Source of the DNA: UBA6522 sp963664945 | Lineage (GTDB): Bacteria > Pseudomonadota > Gammaproteobacteria > Steroidobacterales > Rariloculaceae | Direction: 5' to 3' | Length of the DNA: 64,000 nt | Assembly (NCBI GenBank): GCA_963664945.1 | Contig: OY761822.1 | Coordinates: forward strand, 3,162,001-3,226,000 | In this document: positions 46,731 to 55,565 of the stretch, piece by piece | Position numbering within the stretch: position 1 is the first letter of the stretch | Layout of the letters: the number at the start of each line of letters is the position of its first letter | The notes under the pieces: generated by a model | Database searches by the model: none | What the model was told of the DNA's origin: nothing | What the model saw: the letters and a program-made list of their open reading frames with translations, nothing else | Translations under genes and position numbers: made by a program

Positions 46731-47060
46731 TCACCCTGGCCCTTCTTTCATGGTTTGGGCCATCGTCTTTCGGGACGCCTCGACGAGCGCTTCGAAATCT
46801 TCCATGTGTCCGGCATCGAGCAATTCATCGCGCTTGAGCGTGGCCATGAGGTACACGGACCGGTATGTGTCTTCAATGAGCGCGAGGTGTCCGGGCGATA
46901 GCGTGGCCGGTGGAGTCTCGCCAAGCCGGTCCTCGGCGAGAGCGAGGGCGCCCGCGCGGACGAGCTCGCTGGCCGGCATGCCATGGCGCAGGGCGGCCTG
47001 CTCAATGAGACTCCACTCCGAATCAGCGAACCGGATTGCGTATTCTGAGGGAAAGTTGCC
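46731..47060 (-). pseudogene. RHH/MobC-like DNA-binding protein, 5' truncated
   Basis: Frame reads FPSEYAIRFADSEWSLIEQA, ALRHGMPASELVRAGALALA and ends MAQTMKEGPG. The first part resembles a ribbon-helix-helix domain of relaxosome or antitoxin proteins (IRFADSEW...ASELVRAG). An ATG at 46979 would give only 82 residues and lose the strand. The frame is cut where the 365-bp repeat begins at about 47064. Confidence 0.5.
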
Positions 47061-47063
47061 CCG

Positions 47064-47428
47064 TTCCCGGATCCCCTGACGGATCGAGCGTCACTCGTGC
47101 CGCCCGCCGGACTCTGGCTCCGGTTGCCGCCTCACGGGATGGGTGCGCAACGTCGAAACGCAAGCTTGGCCTGAGCGGGTGAATCTCCGCAATGCCCGCC
47201 ATCACGGGCAACGATGCGCCTTCGCCTCGCACGAGCCGGCGGGGCGAGAGCTTGATTGATTGCGCGGATTTCGTCCGCGCCCGCCGGTACTGCATCGGAT
47301 ATCGAGATTCCTGAACCGCCGTCAAGCCATGTTCCGGGCTGTTTCGGGCTCGCCGTTTGCGCAAATTGGGGGAAAAACCGGCGATCGCACCCGAGCAGGG
47401 CGGAAGGTATTTTCATGGTCAACGGGTA
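47064..47428. repeat. 365-bp dispersed repeat, copy 2
   Basis: Partner of 41445-41809, in the same orientation. Its left edge truncates the RHH-like gene; its right edge meets actcaaccgtatcc, different from copy 1, so aacgggta marks a true boundary. A short direct repeat (gtatccaac twice) follows at about 47434-47455. Confidence 0.85.
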
Positions 47429-47536
47429 CTCAACCGTATCCAACTGTATCCAACGCAAACTGGGGCGTAGAACTCTGGGTCGGTGAGTAACGATGGGTAT
47501 TGCCAGGAGCGCTGTGGCGTGCGTATGTTCCGGGCC

Positions 47537-48004
47537 ATGTCATTGCGTAACTCCATCCATGCCCGCGCGCCGCAAGGCCCGTCGCCGATGCCGTTCGATC
47601 TCGAGTTTCGCCGATCGGTGCGCGAGTTTCTCGACGGCAACAACTTGGAGCGCGGCGGCATCAGCCGGTCGGGGCTCGGCCTCATCGCGTCGGGGGACCC
47701 GGGGTTTGTCCGCCAGTGCATCGAGCTCGGAGCCGACGTGCAGCTGGACACCGCCGACACGGTGAGAGTGCAGATCGGCGAGCCCCCGTTCCGTGAGCAG
47801 TTCTGCCGGGAACTGGAGCTGTTCATGGAGCTGACCGGAACGAAGCCCTGGGCGGTGGGATGGTGCTCGGTGCGCAATGCCGCGTTCGTGCCCCGGCTGT
47901 TTGGCGGTGCCTCTCCGAACCTGAGGACCGTGGACCGGGTTCGGACCTGGATGCACGCGCAGCTGCGCGGGGAGCAGCGCCGGGCGGACTTTGGCGCCGC
48001 CTGA
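47537..48004 (+). CDS. Probable DNA-binding regulator with two HTH-like units
   Basis: 155 residues from MSLRNSIHARAPQGPSPMPF (earlier starts at 47483 and 47525 possible). Two related segments: VREFLDGNNLERGGISRSGL GLIASGDPGFVRQC, and LELFMELTGTKPWAVGWCSV RNAAFVPRLFGG followed by SPNLRTVDRVRTWM. Each looks like a lambda-repressor-type HTH in which phage/ICE regulators read GDPGFV...LRTADRV. Probably regulates the conjugation module downstream. Confidence 0.5.
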   Translation: MSLRNSIHARAPQGPSPMPFDLEFRRSVREFLDGNNLERGGISRSGLGLIASGDPGFVRQCIELGADVQLDTADTVRVQIGEPPFREQFCRELELFMELTGTKPWAVGWCSVRNAAFVPRLFGGASPNLRTVDRVRTWMHAQLRGEQRRADFGAA

Positions 48005-48087
48005 TTGCGTGGCGCCAGCCGAATGCCCGTCGCCAGCCGAGAACCCGCGCGTCCGAACCTGACTGAATTCCATAAGGGGGGAATCCG

Positions 48088-48324
48088 ATGAATGACGAAC
48101 GCACGCTGTTGAACACTGAGCAGACCGCGCAGCGGCTCGGGCTGAGTCCGCGGACCCTGGAGCGTTACCGGGTCACCGGCGAGGGGCCCGACTACCTCAA
48201 GATCGGCCGCGCGGTCCGGTACGCAGCATCGGCGCTGGAGCGCTGGCTCAAGGGGTGCAAGCGTCGGTCGACGTCGGACGATGGCCGCGCATCGAAGAAG
48301 AAGAGGAAGAAGCGCGATGACTGA
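48088..48324 (+). CDS. AlpA/excisionase-type helix-turn-helix protein
   Basis: 78 residues: LLNTEQTAQRLGLSPRTLER, YRVTGEGPDYLKIGRAVRYA, ASALERWLKGC, a winged HTH of the MerR/AlpA excisionase class, then a Lys/Arg-rich tail. ATG preceded by aaggggggaatcc. Its stop overlaps the next gene by 8 bp, so it is co-transcribed with the coupling proteins; likely excisionase or transfer regulator. Confidence 0.85.
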   Translation: MNDERTLLNTEQTAQRLGLSPRTLERYRVTGEGPDYLKIGRAVRYAASALERWLKGCKRRSTSDDGRASKKKRKKRDD

Positions 48325-50128
48325 TCGGGACATGCCAATTTTCGGGCGCCGCCTCACGGTGCGCCGGCGGCTTCGCAACGGATTTCTGGCGATGGCGGCG
48401 TTCACCGTGGTCCTGCCGGCGCTTCAGTTGTGGGAGACGACCGGCGGTTACGACGTCTACGCGGCGGCGATGCTGACGCTGGCGGAGGCCAATCGCGCCA
48501 TCGGTTACGGGGCCGATGCCGGCCAGGCGGTGCGGCTGGAGAACGGGGAAACGGCGGTGGCCACGATCGCGGAGATCGTCGAATACGGTCCGTGGCGGGC
48601 CCGGCGCGAGGCGCTGCTGGGCAGGCTGTCCTCGGGCGCGTGGATCGGTGCGAAGTTGGGGTTCTGCGTGGCGCTGGCTCTGTTCGGCTGGTCGGGCTGG
48701 CGGGAGCGGCGGCGTCGCCGTCGCCTTCGCCTGCAGGGGTCCGGGCCGGTGGCGGCGCGGGAACTGCGCCGCAGCGTGAGTCCGCTTTGGAAGAATCTCC
48801 TGGACGCATCGAGCGGCGACCCCGGAGCGTACCGCGCCGGGGGCGTGCCCTGGCCCGGGGGCGCCGAGACGCGCCACACGTTCGTCTCCGGCAGACCCGG
48901 GACCGGCAGGCGGGCATTCGTCGAGGATCTGCTGCGCCAGATTCGGGCCAGGGGCGAGCGCTGCATCGTGCACGACCGGTCCGGGCAGTACACGGCGGCC
49001 TTTTTCGATCCCGCGCGGGACGTGCTTCTCAACCCCCAGGATGCCCGCGGTCCGCGTTGGTCGCCGTTTTTCGAGGCGCGCGGGGAGGGGGATTTCCTGA
49101 CCATGGCCACCGCCCTGATCCCCGAGCCGCAAGACGCGGAGCAGCGGATCCGGGCAGAGGTCGCCCGGCGGCGGTTCGCCGACACCGCCGCAGGGCTGTG
49201 GGCGGAAGGTCGAACCGCTCACTCGGCGCTCGCCGCACGGCTGCTGCACGGCGATGTCCGGTACCGGTTCGGCGGCGGCGCGGCGCAGCCGGGTTCCGAC
49301 CCCTGGACCGTGAAGGACGCCCTGTCGGTGGACATGATGCTTTCGGACACCGCCCGTGCGCTTGAGATGCTGCCGGACGCGGGCGCACCGTTCTCCATCG
49401 GCGACTGGATCGGCGAGGACCGCGGGGACGGGTTCCTGTTCCTCGGCTCGCGCGGCGACCGGTTCGCCCGACCGGTGGACTGGACCGGCACGTGGCTCGA
49501 GATCGCGGTCAACGCGCTGCGCTGCCCGGATCGGCGCGATGGAAGGCGGCTTTGGGTGATCGTGGACGACCTCGCCTCGCCCGCTCCCGTGCCGGGTCTG
49601 GAGGCGGCGTTGGCCGAGGGGCCGTCGTTCGGCGGTTGTTTCGTGCTCGGCGCGGCGGTGTTCGCGGCGCTGAGGCAACGGTACGGGGACGAGGCGGCGA
49701 AGCGCATTTCGAGGCAATGCGCCACGCGCGTCGCGTTCGCCGCCCCGGACCGGGAGACCGCGCAGTGGGCCGCGCGGGGCCTGGGCACGCGGGATATTGA
49801 CGTGCTGGCGGCGTGTCCCGACGGCGAGGGCGTGGGCGTCACGCCGCTGTCGGCCCGGGGGTGGATCGTGACCCCGGAGCGACTCATGCGCCTCGGCAAC
49901 GGCGACGGTTATCTGAAGATGCCCGGCCCGGTGCCGGTGGCCCGCGTCCGCGTGCGGCGGCGGCGGCGGACGCCGGTGGCGCCGGCGTTCGTGCCGCGCC
50001 CCCCGGGGCCGGCGTTTGCGGTGATCGCTGCGGAAAGGGACGAACGCGTTGTGTCCAGGGGATCGAGCAACGATTCCGGCGAACGCGGACGGTCGAACGG
50101 GAAGGACGGGAACCGATTGTGGTTCTAG
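48317..50128 (+). CDS. TraD-like coupling protein paralogue with degenerate Walker A
   Basis: 603 residues. Two N-terminal membrane segments flank a small periplasmic domain (LRNGFLAMAAFTVVLPALQL; WIGAKLGFCVALALFGWSGW), then a FtsK/TraD-type ATPase domain: GGAETRHTFVSGRPGTGRRA, VHDRSGQYTAAFFDPARDVL LNPQDAR, FLFLGSRGDRFARPVDWTGT, RRLWVIVDDLASP. It aligns along its whole length with the next coupling protein, but the P-loop is GRPGTGRR instead of GTTGSGKT (Lys and Thr both lost) and the Walker B Glu region reads VDDLAS instead of LDELPT. It probably cannot hydrolyse ATP. No frameshift, so it is maintained as a protein. Confidence 0.8.
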   Translation: MTDRDMPIFGRRLTVRRRLRNGFLAMAAFTVVLPALQLWETTGGYDVYAAAMLTLAEANRAIGYGADAGQAVRLENGETAVATIAEIVEYGPWRARREALLGRLSSGAWIGAKLGFCVALALFGWSGWRERRRRRRLRLQGSGPVAARELRRSVSPLWKNLLDASSGDPGAYRAGGVPWPGGAETRHTFVSGRPGTGRRAFVEDLLRQIRARGERCIVHDRSGQYTAAFFDPARDVLLNPQDARGPRWSPFFEARGEGDFLTMATALIPEPQDAEQRIRAEVARRRFADTAAGLWAEGRTAHSALAARLLHGDVRYRFGGGAAQPGSDPWTVKDALSVDMMLSDTARALEMLPDAGAPFSIGDWIGEDRGDGFLFLGSRGDRFARPVDWTGTWLEIAVNALRCPDRRDGRRLWVIVDDLASPAPVPGLEAALAEGPSFGGCFVLGAAVFAALRQRYGDEAAKRISRQCATRVAFAAPDRETAQWAARGLGTRDIDVLAACPDGEGVGVTPLSARGWIVTPERLMRLGNGDGYLKMPGPVPVARVRVRRRRRTPVAPAFVPRPPGPAFAVIAAERDERVVSRGSSNDSGERGRSNGKDGNRLWF

Positions 50129-50635
50129 CGGCCCGCTGCGCCGGCCTGGCGGGCGGGCGAGGCATCGATGTCGAGCGAAAGGCCGGTTCGTGAACGCTCT
50201 GGGCGAACACACCGTGCGCGGCGGGCAGACGGTCCTGCACGGAATCCGCATGTGGGGGCAGCTCGGGCGCGCGATGCTGCTGACCATCGCCGCGCTCGCG
50301 GTGGCGACCCCGGCGGTGCAGTTGTGGCGCGCGTACACGGGCTACGACGCGTACGCGGTGGCGATGTACACGCTCGCCGAGACCAAGCTCGCCATTGGCT
50401 ACCGGGGTGAGTCGGGGCAGGAGGTGCGGCTGGAGAACGAAGGCACCGTGGTCACCACCCTCGCCGACATCGCCGCGTACGAACCCTGGCGGACATTGCG
50501 CGAGGACGTGCTGGCAACGATTCTCTCGGCGGCGCGGTTGGGGTCGGGGCGTAAGCGCTACGCTGGCCCCACCTTCCTTTCAGTGAGCCAATGAGATTCG
50601 ATGACTCCTTCTTTAGTTAAATGAGGAGGATTCAG

Positions 50636-51046
50636 ATGCGGAACCATGTTCAGGGTGCCGAAGGCAAGGCCGTTGGCGGCACGTCACGGGCCAACGGAGC
50701 GGCGCGAACCGGCAAGGTGCGAAGGCAGCGCCGGCGCTGGAGTGTTGAGGAGAAGATCCGGATCGCGCGCGAGAGTCTCGCATCCAGCGAGACGATCACG
50801 GCGGTGGCCAAGCGACACGGTGTCCCGCGCAATCGATTGTCGTCGTGGCGCAATCGGCTGCGTGAGGGCAAGCTGGTGTTGCCGTCATCGGCGCAGGCGC
50901 AAGCTCAGGAGGCTTTCGCCACTGTGGAGGTGGAGGAACGGTCTTCGGCGGTGATCGAGGGCCGCGGCGTGACGGTGCGCCTGGAGGGGGCGATGGACAC
51001 GGCCGGGGTCGCCTCGATCGCCGTGGCGCTGGCGGGGGTGTCATGA
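50636..51046 (+). CDS. tnpA: IS66 TnpA-like DNA-binding protein, copy 2
   Basis: 136 residues; EEKIRIARESLASSETITAV and KRHGVPRNRLSSWRNRLREG form the HTH. ATG after aggaggattcag. Four-base overlap with tnpB. Intact and diverged from the copy at 33059. Confidence 0.9.
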   Translation: MRNHVQGAEGKAVGGTSRANGAARTGKVRRQRRRWSVEEKIRIARESLASSETITAVAKRHGVPRNRLSSWRNRLREGKLVLPSSAQAQAQEAFATVEVEERSSAVIEGRGVTVRLEGAMDTAGVASIAVALAGVS

Positions 51047-51396
51047 TGGTCTCGTTGGGCGGTACACGGATCGTGGCGGCCACACGGGCTGTGGATTTTC
51101 GCAAGGGCCACGACGGGCTGGCCGCGGTGGTGCAGAACGAGCTGGGCCTGGACCCGTATTCGGGGGTGGCCTATGTTTTTCGCGCCAAGCGAACCGACAG
51201 GATCAAAGTGCTCTGGTGGGACGGCACGGGCCTGGTGATGGCGTACAAGCGGCTGGAGCAGGGGCAATTTGCCTGGCCCGCGGTTCGCAACGGTGTGATC
51301 CGGCTCACCCGGGCGCAGTTCGAGGCCCTGTTCGAGGGTCTGGACTGGCGCCGGGCGTGGTCTCCGAGGGTGCGCAGGCCGAGGACCGCGGCCTGA
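51043..51396 (+). CDS. tnpB: IS66 TnpB, copy 2
   Basis: 117 residues; RAVDFRKGHDGLAAVVQNEL and VLWWDGTGLVMAYKRLEQGQ. Family identity is clear and the gene is intact. It differs from copy 1 mainly at the N-terminus. Confidence 0.92.
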   Translation: MMVSLGGTRIVAATRAVDFRKGHDGLAAVVQNELGLDPYSGVAYVFRAKRTDRIKVLWWDGTGLVMAYKRLEQGQFAWPAVRNGVIRLTRAQFEALFEGLDWRRAWSPRVRRPRTAA

Positions 51397-52128
51397 CGCC
51401 GGAGACGGCAATCGAGTCCCTGGATCGGCCCGCTTTGCGGGCCGATATTCGTTTATAACTACCTGATTCTATGATAGTATTCTGTCATGCAGGCTCACCC
51501 ACAAGCGGTCGATCCCGAGGCGTTGCCGAAGGCTCTTCGGAAGCTGTTCGAACAGCAGAGCGCGACGCTGAAGCGCGAGCAAACGGACAACAAGGAGCTT
51601 CGCGCGCAGAACGAACTGCTCGTCGATACCAACCGCCGCCTGGAACACCTCGTCACCGAGCTGCGCCGGGCGATCTACGACAAACGCTCGGAGAAGCGAC
51701 CGCTGGACGATCGCCAGTTGGCGTTCGAGGACCTGGAGGGCGCGGTGGCCGAGGTGGAGGAAGCGGTGGCCGCGGCGGGTGGCGCCTCGGCATCGCCCGG
51801 GCGCAAGCGCCGTGCTCCGCGCCGCAACCTCGGGCATCTGCCGAAGAACCTTCAGCGGATCGAGCAGGTCATCGAGCCCGATAGCACGCAGTGCCCCTGC
51901 GGGTGCGGGGAGATGATCCGCATCGGCGTGGACCGCACCGAGCGGCTGGACATCGTGCCGGCGAAGCTTCGGGTCATCGTCACGGTGCGCCCGAAGTACG
52001 CCTGCCGAACCTGCGAACAGGGCGTGATCCAGGCGGCCGCGCCGGCGCACCTGATCATCGGCGGGCTGCCGACCGAGGGGGCGCTGGCCCAGGTGCTCAT
52101 TTCCAAGTACGCGGACCATCTGCCGCTG

Positions 52129-52160
52129 TATCGCTTATGTTGATGTCAACATAAGCGATA
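52129..52160. repeat. RIT-2 junction palindrome, centre TG
   Basis: Same 15-bp arms as at 34540-34571 but with centre tg, the reverse complement of ca. It is on the left side of the element relative to IS66, as in copy 1, although the genes inside are inverted. Confidence 0.9.
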
Positions 52161-52243
52161 AGATGTTGCGCACCCGATTATGCTGCGCAGAGGCCGGTCA
52201 TCGCCGGTTTGCCGGGGGGTTCCTACAATCTGCGCAACATAAT
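52155..52243. repeat. RIT-2 left 89-bp inverted repeat
   Basis: Same sequence as 34566-34654; here it borders the 3' end of ritC rather than the 5' side of ritA. Confidence 0.93.
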
Positions 52244-52252
52244 GTTTTGCCG

Positions 52253-53248
52253 TCAGATCGCGTTCAGGAAGGCGATCACGCCTTTGTCCTCTTTCCAGGG
52301 TCGGTCGCGACCTGGGTCTCCCGCATCGCAAAGCGTCATCGCTTTGGCCTTCATTTCGAGATCGATTTCGGCGTAGATGTTGGTCGTATCGAGGCTGACA
52401 TGCCCGAGCCATGCTCGGATGGTGTTGAGATCGACACCTGCCTGCAGCAGATGACAGGCACTTGAGTGCCGGAGGACATGCGGCGTGATTGCCCGCCCCG
52501 ACAACGACGGCACCTGGGCAGCGCATCGCTCAACAAGCCGGTAGACCCCGAAGCGGGTATAGGGCCTCCGATGACGACTCATGAACACGGCGTCTCCCTG
52601 TTCCCGTCTACGAACGAGTTCGACCAAGACGTTCCGGGTACGCGGCCACAGCGGGCATCGACGGCTCTTGCCTCCCTTGCCGCGCAGCGTGACAAGCGCG
52701 TGACGGCCGTCACGGCGGTCGACATCCAGATCGGCCACTTTCAATCCAGTCGCCTCGGAAACGCGGGCCCCGGTGTTGTAGAGGAAGAGCAGCATTGCAT
52801 ATTCGGCGCGGCCCTGCGGCTTTTGGCGGTCGGGAACCGCGAGGAGTGCTTCCACTTCATCCTTGGTCATCCAGGCGATGGGCTGCGGTGTGGACTTCTT
52901 CGTCGCGATCGCGCGAATCTGTCCACACCAATCGAGATGGGCCGGTTCGCGGCTGGCGACGAAGCGGGCAAAGGATCGGATCGCGGCCAACCGTTGGTTA
53001 CGCGTCCGGACCGAACAGCCACGGTCTTCCTCAAGGCGTGAAAGGAACTGCAACACACGCGAAGGACCGATATCTTCGACATGCAAGCGGTCGACCGGCT
53101 TGCGCGCCTTGGCGCTGATGAATGGCAGCAGCAGTCTGAAGCTGTCGCGATAGCTCTTCTGAGTGTTTTGGGCGAGGCGGCGCTCGGTGACGATGTAATC
53201 CGCGAGAAAGCGCCGCAGCCAGGAACCGAGTGTACTTGAATCACGCAT
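52253..53248 (-). CDS. ritC: RIT tyrosine recombinase C, copy 2
   Basis: 331 residues, same as the protein at 36883-37878 except Arg for His in QFLSRLEEDRG. The catalytic R, HxxR, H and Y motifs are unchanged. Last gene of the trio; start overlaps the ritB stop. Confidence 0.92.
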   Translation of the reverse strand: MRDSSTLGSWLRRFLADYIVTERRLAQNTQKSYRDSFRLLLPFISAKARKPVDRLHVEDIGPSRVLQFLSRLEEDRGCSVRTRNQRLAAIRSFARFVASREPAHLDWCGQIRAIATKKSTPQPIAWMTKDEVEALLAVPDRQKPQGRAEYAMLLFLYNTGARVSEATGLKVADLDVDRRDGRHALVTLRGKGGKSRRCPLWPRTRNVLVELVRRREQGDAVFMSRHRRPYTRFGVYRLVERCAAQVPSLSGRAITPHVLRHSSACHLLQAGVDLNTIRAWLGHVSLDTTNIYAEIDLEMKAKAMTLCDAGDPGRDRPWKEDKGVIAFLNAI

Positions 53249-54191
53249 GGTCTCCTCCATTGACGTAGCGATTGAAACGTACCGACGCTTCGTGAAGGAG
53301 GTCCGGCGTCATCGACAGGTATACGCTTGTTCCGTCGAGGTTGGCGTGGCCAAGATACGTCGACAGTACGGGCAGAAGCCGCTGAACATCCAATCCGTTC
53401 CGGTACCAGGACGTCAGGCGGTGTACGGCCGCAGTGTGGCGCAAGCTGTGCAGACATGGAGAGCGCCGTCCGTCATCCCTCCGCTCTACCCCGGCAATTT
53501 CCAGCAGTCGGGCAAATGCATGATCCACGTTGTGCTTTCTCACCGGTGTTCCGTCGCGGTTTGCAAGGAAGGTCGAATCCATCCCTTCGGGCAGCGGGCG
53601 ACCCGCACGCCGGTGAGCATAGGCCTCGAGTACGTCGGCAAGCTTCGGCGCCACGGGAACGAGGCGGCTCTTGAAGAACTTTGTGTTCCGCACCGTGAGG
53701 ACGGCTTCTGCGAGGTCGACATCGTGCAAGGAAAGGTGCAGTGTCTCGCTGGTTCTCAGACCGGCTCCGTACAGCATGAAGAGCAGCGTCCGAAAGGTAT
53801 CTCCATCGAAGCGGATGGCATGTTTGCGGCTGACTTCGACAGCACCGAACAGGCGCTGGAGTTCCTCGCGCGAGTAAATGTAAGGCGGTGCCGATGGCGG
53901 CGACTTCGGCTCCTCGTCCGGCGGTGGAAGAGGTGATCGTGTGGCATAACCGCGGCTGATCGCGTAGCGGTAAAACCCGGCCAACGCGCCGTACTTGTTT
54001 GCACGCCACCGGGTAAGCGGACCGCTTCCGGCAAGGAACCGGCGCACTTCCATCTCCGTGACCGCATCGCAGCGCACCTGCTCGGGCACGCTCTTGCAGA
54101 ATTGGTACAAGGCTCTCGCGCTCGTGATAAACCGGGCGCCATGCGCCCGACGCCACACAACATAATGATCGATCGCATCGCGCAGAATCAT
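53241..54191 (-). CDS. ritB: RIT tyrosine recombinase B, copy 2
   Basis: 316 residues, no difference seen from copy 1 (35940-36890). Motifs MLYGAGLRTSETLHLSLHDV, SLRHTAAVHRL and LGHANLDGTSVYLSM retained. Confidence 0.92.
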   Translation of the reverse strand: MILRDAIDHYVVWRRAHGARFITSARALYQFCKSVPEQVRCDAVTEMEVRRFLAGSGPLTRWRANKYGALAGFYRYAISRGYATRSPLPPPDEEPKSPPSAPPYIYSREELQRLFGAVEVSRKHAIRFDGDTFRTLLFMLYGAGLRTSETLHLSLHDVDLAEAVLTVRNTKFFKSRLVPVAPKLADVLEAYAHRRAGRPLPEGMDSTFLANRDGTPVRKHNVDHAFARLLEIAGVERRDDGRRSPCLHSLRHTAAVHRLTSWYRNGLDVQRLLPVLSTYLGHANLDGTSVYLSMTPDLLHEASVRFNRYVNGGDHA

Positions 54192-55420
54192 GTCAGGCCC
54201 TCCAAATCGATGTTGGCAACTTCGCGAAGTGCATGCAGTTGGACCTGCGCGTAAACGGCGGTGGCCGCGACACTTCGATGCCCGAGGTAATCGCCCACAG
54301 CCTTCATGGACAGTCCCCGATCGAGCAGATGCTGGGCTGCAGCGTGGCGCAGAGCATGAGGTCCACGACGTTTGTCCGTGATGCCGAGACGTTCAAGACG
54401 TATCGAAACAATGGACTTGATCACTCCTCTGCTGAGCGGCTTGATCGGAGCTTTCAGCGTTAGGAACAACCGTCGCTCGGCATGCACGGGGCGCACCTCG
54501 CGCAGATATCGCAGAATCGCTTGCCCGACGCCGCGTGAGAGCGGGTAGAGAAGCGTGCGTCCCGGTTTAGGGCAGCGGACCCGCAGCATCTCCCGCTCCC
54601 AAGCCAGGTCATCGAGCCGAAGGCCGCTGACTTCACCGGCACGAAGGCCGTATGTGATCAGCAGCATCACGATCGCGCGGGCACGAATGTCGCAGGAACG
54701 GTCACCCTCGGTGCTGGCCAGCAGACGGATCACCTCATCACGGTTCAATCCTTTCGGAATCGCCTTGCCCGGATGACGTCGCGGCGGCATGATGCCATCG
54801 GCCAGTCCCGGGCTGCACCACCCCTGCTGTTCGGCAAACCGGAAGAACGTACGCAGTTGCTGCGCATAAAGATGTATCGTGGATCGAGCGTAGCCGCGCG
54901 CGTGATAGCGCGTGATCGCCTCATCGATGGTTGTGATCTCGACAGAGGCCAGGTCGAGTCCTGCCTCGTCAAGTCCGACGAAAAATCGGTCAACGGTTCG
55001 GCAACAGCTATCGATGGTCGTATCGGACCACCCGCGTTCGCCGGACATGCTTGCCGCAAAGGCCGTTACGTGCGACGTATGACCGTGACCGACGACACGA
55101 GGTTCCTCAAGCCAGCCCAGAAAGCGCAACCATCGCTTGGAGCAACTGAGAAATCGCTGCCCGAGTTTGGGTCGTAATCTGCACCTGCCGGGTAGCAGCC
55201 ACCGGCGGAATCCGGCTTCGATCCTGCGCGCGTTCACCTCGTCGTCCTTCAAATCGAGAAGACGCACGAGCTTCAACTGATGAGCGGCAATCTTCCGTAA
55301 TGTCGCAGGCTTGATGCCAAGTTGCTCACAGTGATCGAGAAAGGCGAGCCGTTCATTGATCAATGGTGAGCAGCGATAATGCTCGACCGTCGACGGTCGG
55401 GCGAAGAGATCTTCGAACAT
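54188..55420 (-). CDS. ritA: RIT tyrosine recombinase A, copy 2
   Basis: 410 residues, no difference seen from copy 1 (34711-35943). Starts MFEDLFARPSTVEHYRCSPL after the same caggagacaac ribosome-binding sequence. ATGA overlap with ritB. Confidence 0.92.
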   Translation of the reverse strand: MFEDLFARPSTVEHYRCSPLINERLAFLDHCEQLGIKPATLRKIAAHQLKLVRLLDLKDDEVNARRIEAGFRRWLLPGRCRLRPKLGQRFLSCSKRWLRFLGWLEEPRVVGHGHTSHVTAFAASMSGERGWSDTTIDSCCRTVDRFFVGLDEAGLDLASVEITTIDEAITRYHARGYARSTIHLYAQQLRTFFRFAEQQGWCSPGLADGIMPPRRHPGKAIPKGLNRDEVIRLLASTEGDRSCDIRARAIVMLLITYGLRAGEVSGLRLDDLAWEREMLRVRCPKPGRTLLYPLSRGVGQAILRYLREVRPVHAERRLFLTLKAPIKPLSRGVIKSIVSIRLERLGITDKRRGPHALRHAAAQHLLDRGLSMKAVGDYLGHRSVAATAVYAQVQLHALREVANIDLEGLT

Positions 55421-55476
55421 GATGTTGTCTCCTGTTTGTGGGAGCCAGCATCATGACGGCGGACATGGACCGCAAT

Positions 55477-55565
55477 ATTATGTTGCGCAGATTGTAGGAA
55501 CCCCCCGGCAAACCGGCGATGACCGGCCTCTGCGCAGCATAATCGGGTGCGCAACATCTTATCGC
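55477..55565. repeat. RIT-2 right 89-bp inverted repeat
   Basis: Reverse complement of 52155-52243; borders the ritA promoter side. Outer tatcgc continues into tnpC codons. Confidence 0.93.

Larger units (their letters stand above)
52135..55559 (-). mobile_element. RIT element, copy 2, opposite orientation
   Basis: 3,425 bp, same length as copy 1, between tatcgc (52129-52134) and tatcgc (55560-55565). Inverted repeats at 52155-52243 and 55477-55565. Recombinase genes run leftward. Inserted at the identical codon of IS66 tnpC but flipped. Confidence 0.92.
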
